Source: Lysobacterales bacterium
GTDB taxonomy: Bacteria; Pseudomonadota; Gammaproteobacteria; Xanthomonadales; SZUA-36
Length of the DNA stretch: 6,371 bases
Direction of reading: 5' to 3'
Assembly: GCA_009692275.1 (NCBI GenBank)
Contig: SHZL01000164.1
Span: forward strand, 1-6,371
Of this stretch, positions 1 through 5,959 are shown piece after piece; the first letter of the stretch is position 1, and each line of letters begins with the position of its first letter. The notes under the pieces were generated by a model. It was not told the origin of the DNA and searched no databases. It worked only from the letters and a program-made list of their open reading frames with translations. Both the position numbers and the translations under genes were made by a program.

Positions 1-153
1 GGGCGCACCAAGAAAATCGCGCAACTCGTTGACCAGGCGATACAAGGTTGCCTGGGAGCACTCCAGGCGTTCCATCAGTTCCTGCCTGGCAATGGGTGTC
101 CTGCGCTGCTGCAGGATGTTGTGCAGATGATACAAACGCTCGACTTTAGACAT
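1..153 (-). CDS. HTH transcriptional regulator, probably WYL-domain family (partial, N-terminus only)
   Basis: Only the first 51 codons lie in the window and the gene runs off the left edge. The visible protein begins MSKVERLYHLHNIL and continues through a basic stretch (QQRRTPIARQEL) into a recognition-helix-like segment (ECSQATLYRLVNELRD, about residues 33-48). This is the winged helix-turn-helix layout at the start of YafY/WYL-type regulators: a short helix that sets up a minimal-sequence activator or repressor, followed in full-length members by a ligand-sensing WYL domain. That domain is outside the window, so family membership is inferred from the HTH alone; a DeoR-like regulator is the alternative. 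The ATG at 151-153 is supported by an in-frame TGA two codons upstream and by AGGAG (165-169) 11 bases before it, a rather long spacing. It lies 69 bases downstream of gltX on the same strand with no visible terminator between, so co-transcription is possible. Its target is unknown. Confidence 0.75.
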   Translation of the reverse strand, partial: MSKVERLYHLHNILQQRRTPIARQELMERLECSQATLYRLVNELRDFLGAP

Positions 154-172
154 GCCTCAGCTTACTCCTGCA

Positions 173-199
173 CCCACCAGAACCCACCCACCAGAACCC
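173..199 (-). promoter_or_regulatory. Putative G-quadruplex motif in leader of the HTH regulator
   Basis: On the minus strand, the sense of both flanking genes, four GGG tracts are separated by loops of 7, 1 and 7 bases. On the plus strand they are the CCC runs at 173-175, 183-185, 187-189 and 197-199. This fits the canonical G3N1-7 rule. It sits between the gltX stop and the regulator start, ending about 19 bases before the ATG and just upstream of its AGGAG. Folding in mRNA could affect regulator translation; that role is inference. The motif arises from the tandem repeat that overlaps it. Confidence 0.5.
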
Positions 200-218
200 A
201 CTCGCCAGAACCAACACG
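177..218. repeat. 14-bp tandem direct repeat, three imperfect copies
   Basis: Three head-to-tail 14-base units are visible: CCAGAACCCACCCA (177-190), CCAGAACCCACTCG (191-204) and CCAGAACCAACACG (205-218). All share CCAGAACC, and the last four bases vary. The array fills most of the gap between the gltX stop codon and the regulator start, outside any credible coding region. It looks like a small minisatellite that could vary in copy number between strains. Confidence 0.8.
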
Positions 219-222
219 CCCG

Positions 223-1635
223 TCACGCCTCCGGAGCGCGTGCCACGATGTATTCGAGTGCGCGCTCGATACGCCGCAGGCTGCGCTCGCGGCCGACCAG
301 CCACAAGGTCTTGTCAATGGAAGGAGAAACGCCTGTGCCCGCCAGCGCCACGCGCAAGGGTTGTGCTATCTTGCCCATGTTGACCCCGAGTTCTACGGCC
401 ACCGCGTGTATGATTTCGTCCAACTGTTCCGTCTTCCAGCCCTGCAGGCCAGCAAGACGCTCCCTAATGGTTCTCAGCGCGGGCTCAGCTACCGGCCGCA
501 GGTGTTTCTTGGCCGCGCCCGCATCGAATTCTTCAAAGTCCGTGTAATAAATGCGGCTGACTTCGGTCATCTCGTGCAAGGTCTTTACCCGGTCAGCCTG
601 GACTGCCACCAGGTCGCTTAGCGCAGGGCCCTGACCGGGGTCGAGGCCCGCCCGGGTGAAGTGCCACAGCAGATGCCCGGCGACCACATCCGGGGGCAAG
701 GTGCGCATGTAGTGCTGGTTAAGCCAGTCCAACTTTTCGGTGTTGAAAGCGGACGCCTTGCGGTTCACATCGTCAATGCTGAAGCAGGCGATCATATCTT
801 CAAGGCTGAAAACTTCCTGGTCGCCATGTGACCAGCCCAGCCGGACGAGGTAGTTGAGCAAGGCCTGCGGCAGGTAGCCGTCATCCCGGTACTGCATGAC
901 ACCCACTGCGCCGTGCCGCTTGGACAAACGGGCGCCGTCATCACCCAGAATCATTGGCACGTGGGCAAATTTCGGCAAGTCCGCGCCAAGGGCGCGGTAG
1001 ATATTGATCTGCCGGGGCGTGTTGTTGATGTGATCATCACCACGAATAACCAGCGAAACAGCCATATCGATGTCATCCACCACGACGGTAAAATTGTACG
1101 TAGGGGAACCGTCAGGCCGCGCGATAACGAGATCATCCAGCTCTTCGTTGGAGATGCTGATCGCGCCACGTACCCGGTCATTGAAGACCACGTCTCCGCT
1201 GAGCGGGTTGCGAAAACGCACTACCGGCTGAATACCTGCGGGAATGTCAATCCGATCGCGGCAAAAACCGTCATAACGGGGTTTGAGGCCCTGCTTCATT
1301 TGCTCCACGCGAACGTTTGCAAGGCGCTCTTTGCTGCAATAGCAATAATAAGCTTTGCCTTGTGACAGTAACTGTTGCGTGACCTCGGCGTAGCGTGGGA
1401 ACCGTTGCGTCTGGTAAAACGGGCCTTCGTCGAATTCCAGGCCGAGCCAGTTCATTCCATCGAGAATTGCCTGCACGGACTCCGGATTAGATCGCTCGAG
1501 ATCAGTGTCCTCGATGCGCAATATGAACACGCCGTTATTTGCCCTGGCCTCCAGGTAAGAAAACAGGGCCGTGCGGGCGCCGCCTACGTGGAGGAAGCCG
1601 GTTGGGCTGGGCGCAAATCGCGTTCTTACAGTCAC
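223..1635 (-). CDS. gltX: Glutamyl-tRNA synthetase
   Basis: Class I aminoacyl-tRNA synthetase, 470 aa, which attaches glutamate to tRNA-Glu in the cytoplasm using ATP. The HIGH-type motif is SPTGFLHVGGAR (residues 10-21) and the KMSKS-type motif is ARLSKRHG (235-242). The zinc-site cysteines are at 98, 100 and 125 (CYC then FCRD), the same positions as in E. coli GluRS, but the fourth ligand, His127 there, is Asp here. The C-terminal half is the helical anticodon-binding domain. The open frame extends upstream to an ATG at 1743, but family alignment starts just before VRTRFAPSPTG. GTG at 1633-1635 is chosen because GGAG (1641-1644) lies 5 bases upstream; a second GTG at 1639-1641 would add two residues. 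The length matches the family (about 465-495 aa). It is divergent from mltF and upstream of the HTH regulator gene. Identification is very secure; only the start is a judgement. Confidence 0.97.
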   Translation of the reverse strand: MTVRTRFAPSPTGFLHVGGARTALFSYLEARANNGVFILRIEDTDLERSNPESVQAILDGMNWLGLEFDEGPFYQTQRFPRYAEVTQQLLSQGKAYYCYCSKERLANVRVEQMKQGLKPRYDGFCRDRIDIPAGIQPVVRFRNPLSGDVVFNDRVRGAISISNEELDDLVIARPDGSPTYNFTVVVDDIDMAVSLVIRGDDHINNTPRQINIYRALGADLPKFAHVPMILGDDGARLSKRHGAVGVMQYRDDGYLPQALLNYLVRLGWSHGDQEVFSLEDMIACFSIDDVNRKASAFNTEKLDWLNQHYMRTLPPDVVAGHLLWHFTRAGLDPGQGPALSDLVAVQADRVKTLHEMTEVSRIYYTDFEEFDAGAAKKHLRPVAEPALRTIRERLAGLQGWKTEQLDEIIHAVAVELGVNMGKIAQPLRVALAGTGVSPSIDKTLWLVGRERSLRRIERALEYIVARAPEA

Positions 1636-1640
1636 GGCCA

Positions 1641-1644
1641 CTCC
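1641..1644 (-). promoter_or_regulatory. Shine-Dalgarno site of gltX
   Basis: GGAG on the minus strand, 5 bases before GTG 1633-1635. It decides this GTG over the in-frame GTG at 1639-1641 and over the far-upstream ATG at 1743, which would add an unconserved 36-residue leader. Confidence 0.6.
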
Positions 1645-1664
1645 ATCGATGCAAAAGAGGCGGA

Positions 1665-1673
1665 ATTTTAACA
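1665..1673 (-). promoter_or_regulatory. Candidate extended -10 promoter for gltX
   Basis: The minus strand reads TGTTAAAAT, an extended -10 (TGn) followed by TAAAAT, five of six matches to TATAAT. Transcription would start near 1658, about 23 bases before the gltX GTG. I see no good -35 at normal spacing, which extended -10 promoters can tolerate. Consensus matching only. Confidence 0.4.
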
Positions 1674-1695
1674 GATGTTCCGATACCCGGCCGAA

Positions 1696-1725
1696 TTGGC
1701 TTATCGGCTCGCGTAAGACTATGAT
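1696..1725 (+). promoter_or_regulatory. Candidate sigma70-type promoter for mltF
   Basis: TTGGCT (1696-1701) and TATGAT (1720-1725) are separated by 18 bases. Transcription would begin near 1732, giving a leader of about 26 bases to the mltF ATG. It shares the 122-base divergent region with the gltX promoter candidate. Consensus matching only. Confidence 0.4.
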
Positions 1726-1757
1726 TTCGCCCGAGTGAATCAAACCGGATCAAATCC

Positions 1758-3272
1758 ATGCACTCGTCTTCGCGGCAACCCTTGCTCAAGTCAGCCCGAT
1801 ACGCTTTCCTGGGTGCATTGTCGCTGGTGTTTCTCTACTCGGGCGATGATCACCCCAGCCAGCTAAGACAGGTGCAGGAACGCGGCAGCCTCACCCTGCT
1901 CACGCGCAATGGAGCCAGCAGTTATTACCTGAGTGCCAATGGCCCCACCGGCCCGGAGTATGAGCTGGTTCGAATGTTCAGCCGCTACCTCGGTGTAGTG
2001 CTCGAGGTGAAGGTTGCCGGTGCATTCAGCGACCTGAAAAGCATGCTGAACCGCGGCGCGGGTGACTTGATTGCGGCCAACTTCACGCGCTCGGCTGAAC
2101 GCGAGCAATCATTCAATTTTGGTCCGGACTACCTGGATACGCAGATTCTGGCGGTAACGCGCCAGAGCGAGGCGCAACCGGCCAGCATGGGAGACCTCGT
2201 TGGCCTGAGAATCAGGGTTCTTTCCGGCTCCAGTTACGAAGAAGCCCTGCAGGCGGCGCAACTTGAATATCCCGATCTGCACTGGGAATCCAGGGACGAT
2301 GTGTCCATTGAGGATCTGTTGCTTGCCGTCGCCGATGAGGCCATTGATGTGACGCTGGTGGATTCAAATATTTTTTCCAGCAACAGGATTTTCTACCCAC
2401 TTGTCGGCACCGCATTCGTCGTCGAGGAACACGTGCCACACGCCTGGGCTTTCCCGCATGGCCCGGACGACAGCCTGGCCGAGCAGGCTCGCGCCTTCAT
2501 GCTGCAGGCCAGCGTGGATGGCCGCCTCGCTGGAGTGCTTGGCCAGTTCGATGCTGACGACGAGCAGCTCGGCGAAGTGGACATGTTCAATTTCCTGCAA
2601 CGGGCGAGGGCGATGCTGCCGCAACTGATTGACGTGTTTCGCGAGACGGGCACGGCATACGCAATTGACTGGCGGCTATTGGCCGCAGTCGGTTACCAGG
2701 AGTCACGCTGGGACCCGGCGGCTTCTTCATCCACCGGCGTTCGCGGCATCATGATGCTCACCGAACAGACTGCAGACCAGCTGGGTGTGGCAGATCGCCT
2801 CGACCCCGAGCAAAGTATTGATGGCGGGGCCCGTTACATAGTCCGCTTGCGCGCTCGCCTTCCCGTCGATATTCGCGAACCGGATCGCACCTGGATGGCG
2901 CTGGCGGCGTACAACATGGGCATGGGCCACCTGCATGATGCACGCAAGCTCGCTGATCAAAAGGGTCTTGATCCCGACAAGTGGCCAGCGGTCAGCTCGG
3001 TTCTTGGGCTACTGAGCCAGGAAAAATGGTATAGCCAGACACGCCACGGGTATGCTCGCGGGTTTGAGGCCAGGGACTTTGTGGAGAGTATCCAGCTCTA
3101 CTACCAAACACTGGTGTGGATGGATACGCACGAGCATCCGCTGCTGGTCGCGAAATTACCCGGTGACAAGCCGGCGTGCGCAGACTCAGGAGTTTTCCGC
3201 TTCCTGCTCCAGCCACAGGCACTGGCGGGGCTGCTTCTGTATGGTAGCCAAGCGCGCTGCATGCAGGCTTAA
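1758..3272 (+). CDS. mltF: Membrane-bound lytic murein transglycosylase F (MltF)
   Basis: Cleaves the MurNAc-GlcNAc bond of peptidoglycan to form 1,6-anhydroMurNAc ends, in the periplasm. The protein is 504 aa (E. coli MltF 518). Order of parts: an N-terminal hydrophobic segment (about 15-27) after a basic stretch, a solute-binding-protein type domain (about 41-265), then the SLT lysozyme-like domain (about 285-455). The catalytic Glu is E315 in GYQESRWDP. Other SLT signatures are GVRGIMMLT (327-335), AYNMG (384-388) and GYARGFEA (431-438). There is no lipobox cysteine and no clear AXA cleavage site, so an uncleaved anchor is possible. The ATG has only a weak GGAT (1747-1750) as ribosome site. 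The last 28 residues and stop are antisense to the end of dnaQ; that tail lies outside the recognisable fold. It is the only gene in its apparent transcript; in E. coli mltF lies near purL, not gltX. Confidence 0.93.
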   Translation: MHSSSRQPLLKSARYAFLGALSLVFLYSGDDHPSQLRQVQERGSLTLLTRNGASSYYLSANGPTGPEYELVRMFSRYLGVVLEVKVAGAFSDLKSMLNRGAGDLIAANFTRSAEREQSFNFGPDYLDTQILAVTRQSEAQPASMGDLVGLRIRVLSGSSYEEALQAAQLEYPDLHWESRDDVSIEDLLLAVADEAIDVTLVDSNIFSSNRIFYPLVGTAFVVEEHVPHAWAFPHGPDDSLAEQARAFMLQASVDGRLAGVLGQFDADDEQLGEVDMFNFLQRARAMLPQLIDVFRETGTAYAIDWRLLAAVGYQESRWDPAASSSTGVRGIMMLTEQTADQLGVADRLDPEQSIDGGARYIVRLRARLPVDIREPDRTWMALAAYNMGMGHLHDARKLADQKGLDPDKWPAVSSVLGLLSQEKWYSQTRHGYARGFEARDFVESIQLYYQTLVWMDTHEHPLLVAKLPGDKPACADSGVFRFLLQPQALAGLLLYGSQARCMQA

Positions 3273-3902
3273 CTCCTGTTCGCTGGGCTGTAAAACACGC
3301 AAGGGCGGCCGGGTACTGGTGTCCACTGACATGCTGGTTTGCCCTTTTGCGCTTGCTGGCTGAAAACTGAGACCCAGGTTGGTCTGGCCTCCGGTCATGG
3401 CCAGGTATACATCCGCAAGAATCTCAGCATCCAGCAAAGCGCCGTGCAGAACCCGGCTACTGTTGTCGATCTCGTACCGTTTGCACAGAGCATCCAGGTT
3501 ATTGCGCTGCCCGGGATGCAGCTCGCGAGCGAGTTCAAGAGTGTCCAGGACGGTGCAGAAATCCGTGACAGTGCCCGGGCAGTCTTGCAGCAACGACAGC
3601 TCCATGTCGAGGAATCCCAGGTCAAACGGCGCGTTGTGTATGATCAACTCTGCGCCGCCGACGAATTTCAGGAAATCTGCGGCAACGTCTGCAAACAAGG
3701 GCTTGTCCAGCAGGAATTCCCGCGTAATGCCATGCACCTCCAGCGCTCCGTCTTCTATGTCGCGTTGTGGATTGAGGTAGGTGTGGAAATGTTGCCCGCT
3801 CAGGCGGCGATCCACCAGCTCCACTGCGCCAATCTCAATCACGCGGTGGCCTGCAGCTGGCTCCAACCCCGTCGTTTCCGTGTCGAGCACAATTCTTCTC
3901 AT
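3186..3902 (-). CDS. dnaQ: DNA polymerase III epsilon subunit, 3'-5' proofreading exonuclease
   Basis: The 238-aa proofreading subunit of the replicative polymerase; removes misincorporated nucleotides and binds alpha, theta and the beta clamp. All five DEDDh catalytic residues are visible: D7 and E9 in LDTETTG, D94 in HNAPFDLGFLD, and H153 and D158 in HGALLDAEILADVYL. After the exonuclease domain, QTNLGLSF (173-180) resembles the clamp-binding motif of E. coli epsilon (QTSMAF). A linker then leads to a tail ending HAARLATIQKQ...CLW, close to the E. coli alpha-binding end. ATG 3900-3902 gives MRRIVLDTETTG as in the family, with AGG 5 bases upstream (3908-3910). An upstream in-frame ATG would add 25 unconserved residues overlapping rnhA. 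It sits 16 bases after the rnhA stop, so is surely co-transcribed. Its 3' end overlaps mltF by 87 bases; DnaQ has the conserved side of that overlap. Confidence 0.97.
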   Translation of the reverse strand: MRRIVLDTETTGLEPAAGHRVIEIGAVELVDRRLSGQHFHTYLNPQRDIEDGALEVHGITREFLLDKPLFADVAADFLKFVGGAELIIHNAPFDLGFLDMELSLLQDCPGTVTDFCTVLDTLELARELHPGQRNNLDALCKRYEIDNSSRVLHGALLDAEILADVYLAMTGGQTNLGLSFQPASAKGQTSMSVDTSTRPPLRVLQPSEQELSLHAARLATIQKQPRQCLWLEQEAENS

Positions 3903-3918
3903 TGCGGCCTGTTCCTGT

Positions 3919-4356
3919 TCAACGCGGTATCGCCAGTCGCGCAAGTTCATCTGCGCGTTCATTTTCCGGGACGCCACTGTGACCTTTTACCCACCGCCAG
4001 GTTACTTCGTGTTGACTGAGGACTTGTTCCAGGCGTTGCCACAACTCTACGTTTTTCACAGCCTGCTTTCCTGCCGTCCGCCAGTTGCGTTTTTTCCACT
4101 GCGGCAGCCACTCCAACATGCCTTTCATGACGTATACCGAGTCAGTATAAATGGTAACCTCGCAAGGCCGTTTCAGCGCCTCCATTGCCCCGATCACCGC
4201 CTGCAACTCCATGCGGTTATTGGTGGTGCCTGCTGCGCCGCCAGACAGCTCGCGGCGATGACCATTGAACAGCAGCACGCTACCCCAGCCCCCGGGGCCG
4301 GGATTGCCGCTGCATGCACCATCAGTATAAATGTGTACGGTGTCACTCTTTTCCAT
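3919..4356 (-). CDS. rnhA: Ribonuclease HI
   Basis: Degrades the RNA strand of RNA-DNA hybrids, clearing R-loops and primers in the cytoplasm with Mg2+. The length is 145 aa (E. coli 155). The catalytic carboxylates are all present: D12 in IYTDGACSGNPGPGGWG, E50 in TNNRMELQAV, D72 in IYTDSVYV and D136 in NERADELA. The assisting histidine H126 lies in WVKGHSG. The basic protrusion (handle) that binds the hybrid is seen as LPQWKKRNWRTAGKQAVKN (84-102). The ATG at 4354-4356 is preceded by AAAGG at 7 bases. It follows the methyltransferase-like gene by 21 bases and precedes dnaQ by 16 bases on the same strand. This is a co-directional rnhA-dnaQ arrangement, unlike the divergent pair of E. coli. 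Confidence 0.97.
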   Translation of the reverse strand: MEKSDTVHIYTDGACSGNPGPGGWGSVLLFNGHRRELSGGAAGTTNNRMELQAVIGAMEALKRPCEVTIYTDSVYVMKGMLEWLPQWKKRNWRTAGKQAVKNVELWQRLEQVLSQHEVTWRWVKGHSGVPENERADELARLAIPR

Positions 4357-4377
4357 TGCAGGGCCTTTCCTGTCCTT

Positions 4378-5076
4378 TCATCCAGCGCTTATGGCGGTCG
4401 GTATTACACCGGTCGCGTATTTCTTCAGAGGCAGCCTGGTCAGGTCCGGACGCGTGCGGTGCCGGGCACGGATCAACACCAGGTCAGCAAAAGGCAAAGC
4501 CGCCGCCGAGAACCGGTTGGACTCCATTTGGGGCCCGGTGCGGCCCAACAGGCCAATCCCGGTGACGTGCTCAATCGCCATATCCAGGTGGTTGAGACGG
4601 GCTATGACGCGGGGGATCGACATGCGCACCAGACCGGCTTGTTTGCGGCCACGTAGCCCGCCCCAGCTGCGGCGATTTACACCCAGCAAAAACAACTCAC
4701 CCCCCGGCACCAGGACCCGGCAGCATTCGTCCAGCTCCGGCTCCGTTCCATTCTCAGTGACCAGCGACAACAAGACAACCCGAAACACACCCGTTTGAAA
4801 CGGCAGGGCAGCACTGGAGCATTCCAACAGGGCCCGTGGGTTCACTGCCAGCTGCGAGGGCCCAAGGGAAAGGTCCAGCGCCAGACCAAAAGAGTGTTCA
4901 TCGCGATGCAGGCCGGGGCAGTCGGGAAATGGAACGCCGGGCGGGTTGATCAATAATACGCTGCCCCTGCCCGCATTGGCCGTAGCGGTTTGCAGCATCG
5001 CACCTGCCATTCCAAATTGGGAGGACCGCCCCGGCCAGTTGCTTGCGACTGCAAATGATGCAACCTCGATAGCCAA
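4378..5076 (-). CDS. SAM-dependent methyltransferase-like protein, divergent
   Basis: The most recognisable part is ALPF (90-93), then FRVVLLSLVTE (98-108) and CRVLVPGGELFLLGVNRRSW (119-138). This resembles the motif II-III half of class I methyltransferases (ALPF...VLVPGG-L---G-N--S-WGLR), as found in the gene next to rnhA in Pseudomonas. A clear GxGxG SAM-binding motif I is missing; the matching region is around GSVLLINPPG (38-47). Substrate and activity are unknown. The start is uncertain: TTG at 5074-5076 (232 aa) keeps the residues before W14, which relatives usually have, but no ribosome site is clear. ATG at 5008-5010 gives 210 aa. Longer frames run into gloB and are rejected. It is the first gene of the rnhA-dnaQ operon, divergent from gloB, and a housekeeping role is guessed from synteny only. 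Confidence 0.75.
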   Translation of the reverse strand: MAIEVASFAVASNWPGRSSQFGMAGAMLQTATANAGRGSVLLINPPGVPFPDCPGLHRDEHSFGLALDLSLGPSQLAVNPRALLECSSAALPFQTGVFRVVLLSLVTENGTEPELDECCRVLVPGGELFLLGVNRRSWGGLRGRKQAGLVRMSIPRVIARLNHLDMAIEHVTGIGLLGRTGPQMESNRFSAAALPFADLVLIRARHRTRPDLTRLPLKKYATGVIPTAISAG

Positions 5077-5087
5077 GCCGGCAGTTT

Positions 5088-5096
5088 TGTTAGAAT
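5088..5096 (+). promoter_or_regulatory. Candidate extended -10 promoter for gloB
   Basis: TGTTAGAAT combines an extended -10 TGn with TAGAAT (5 of 6 to consensus). Transcription would begin near 5103, giving a leader of about 47 bases to the gloB ATG. No good -35 is visible at 17-18 bases. The nearby TTGACG (5096-5101) has no matching -10 downstream, so it is not used in this call. Confidence 0.35.
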
Positions 5097-5149
5097 TGAC
5101 GGCAGACAGCCCGAGTCGAGCTGCCCCGAACCTGGAGAATTTTGGACCT

Positions 5150-5920
5150 ATGCCCCTACTCAATGTGATGGCCATTCCCGCATTTACCGACAATTATATC
5201 TGGCTGATCCGCGGGGAGGGAAACAAATGCGCCGTAGTTGATCCCGGAGACGCGAGTCCGGTGATGGAAACTCTGCGACGGGAAGGGCTGGACCTGCGCT
5301 ACATCCTGCTCACGCATCACCACCCCGATCACATTGGTGGAATGCCAGAACTGCGCAAGCATTCGGGCGCTGTTGTATTTGGGCCGCATGACCAGCGCAT
5401 CAAGGACATCGACCAGGCCTTGCGCGAAGGCGAAACTGCGTGGTTGCCGGAGCTGGGCCTGGAGTTTGCGGTCCTCGAAGTGCCGGGTCACACTGCCAGT
5501 CACATCGTGTTCTGCGGACACGGTAGCCTGTTTTGCGGCGACACGCTTTTCAGCGTGGGCTGCGGCAGACTGTTTGAGGGAACGGCGGAACAAATGCAGT
5601 CATCCCTGGACAAACTGGCGAATTTGGCCCCGTCCACAAAGGTTTACTGCGGCCACGAATACACCCGGGCCAATTGCGAATTTGCCCTTGCCGTTGAGCC
5701 AGATAACCAGGCATTGCAAAAAAAGGCCGAGGCCGTCGCGAGACTGCGCGAGCGCGGGGAATGCACCCTCCCCGGCCTGTTGGAGGAAGAACTTGCAGTG
5801 AATCCATTCATGCGCAGCCGCGAGGAATCCGTTGTCCGGGCAGCCCGCGTTCGTGATCCTTCAGCCGTGCCCGGCGCCCATACGCTGGCTGTAATTCGCC
5901 ACTGGAAAGACCACTGGTAA
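5150..5920 (+). CDS. gloB: Hydroxyacylglutathione hydrolase (glyoxalase II)
   Basis: Hydrolyses S-lactoylglutathione to lactate and glutathione, the second step of methylglyoxal detoxification, in the cytoplasm. The length is 256 aa, typical of the family. It is a metallo-beta-lactamase fold enzyme. The metal ligands are all visible: H56, H58, D60 and H61 in THHHPDH, H114 in VPGHTASH, D131 in CGDTLFSVGCGRLFEG and H169 in YCGHEYT. The C-terminal helical substrate-binding domain ends with NPFMR (218-222), the family signature for the glutathione site. ATG 5150-5152 starts MPLLNVMAIPAFTDNYIW; GGAG at 5134-5137 is 12 bases away, so a later start at 5168 (MAIPAF) is possible. The open frame upstream of 5150 has no homology and overlaps the divergent gene. 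It is divergent from the methyltransferase-like gene and followed 71 bases later by mltD. Confidence 0.96.
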   Translation: MPLLNVMAIPAFTDNYIWLIRGEGNKCAVVDPGDASPVMETLRREGLDLRYILLTHHHPDHIGGMPELRKHSGAVVFGPHDQRIKDIDQALREGETAWLPELGLEFAVLEVPGHTASHIVFCGHGSLFCGDTLFSVGCGRLFEGTAEQMQSSLDKLANLAPSTKVYCGHEYTRANCEFALAVEPDNQALQKKAEAVARLRERGECTLPGLLEEELAVNPFMRSREESVVRAARVRDPSAVPGAHTLAVIRHWKDHW

Positions 5921-5931
5921 GCACAAAATGG

Positions 5932-5959
5932 TTGACCGGAGCCCATCTAACAGCATAAT
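5932..5959 (+). promoter_or_regulatory. Candidate sigma70-type promoter for mltD
   Basis: TTGACC (5932-5937) and CATAAT (5954-5959), each five of six to consensus, are separated by 16 bases in the gloB-mltD gap. Transcription would begin near 5966, about 26 bases before the mltD GTG. It is the best consensus match among the promoter candidates here and suggests mltD need not depend on gloB transcription. Confidence 0.5.

Noticed and set aside
1680..1707. 6-bp inverted repeat CCGATA / TATCGG between the divergent gltX and mltF promoters
   Set aside because: Arms are short and expected by chance over such a stretch; the inner bases have a different centre of symmetry, so it is not a convincing operator.
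1636..1743. Extra 36-residue N-terminus on GltX from an ATG at 1743
   Set aside because: It covers the candidate gltX promoter, is unlike any GltX N-terminus, and the GTG at 1635 has a well-placed GGAG.
3903..3977. Extra 25 residues on DnaQ from an upstream in-frame ATG
   Set aside because: It would overlap the rnhA end; the family begins close to the IVLDTETTG strand and the ATG at 3902 has an AGG nearby.
3339..4656. Long plus-strand open frames of 226 and 291 codons opposite dnaQ and rnhA
   Set aside because: They are antisense to genes with complete catalytic motifs, show no recognisable domain, and are expected by-products of GC-rich coding sequence.
5096..5101. TTGACG as a -35 for gloB
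   Set aside because: No acceptable -10 lies 16-18 bases downstream; the extended -10 at 5088-5096 fits better.
4946..5149. Upstream extension of gloB
   Set aside because: The added 68 residues have no glyoxalase II homology and run through the methyltransferase-like gene on the other strand.
5077..5193. Methyltransferase-like frame extended to an ATG at 5193
   Set aside because: It would overlap the conserved start of gloB and the intergenic promoter candidates.
5900..5918. CCACTGG direct repeat at the end of gloB, considered as a terminator arm
   Set aside because: The copies are direct rather than inverted and encode HWKDHW of the protein; no hairpin or T-run follows.
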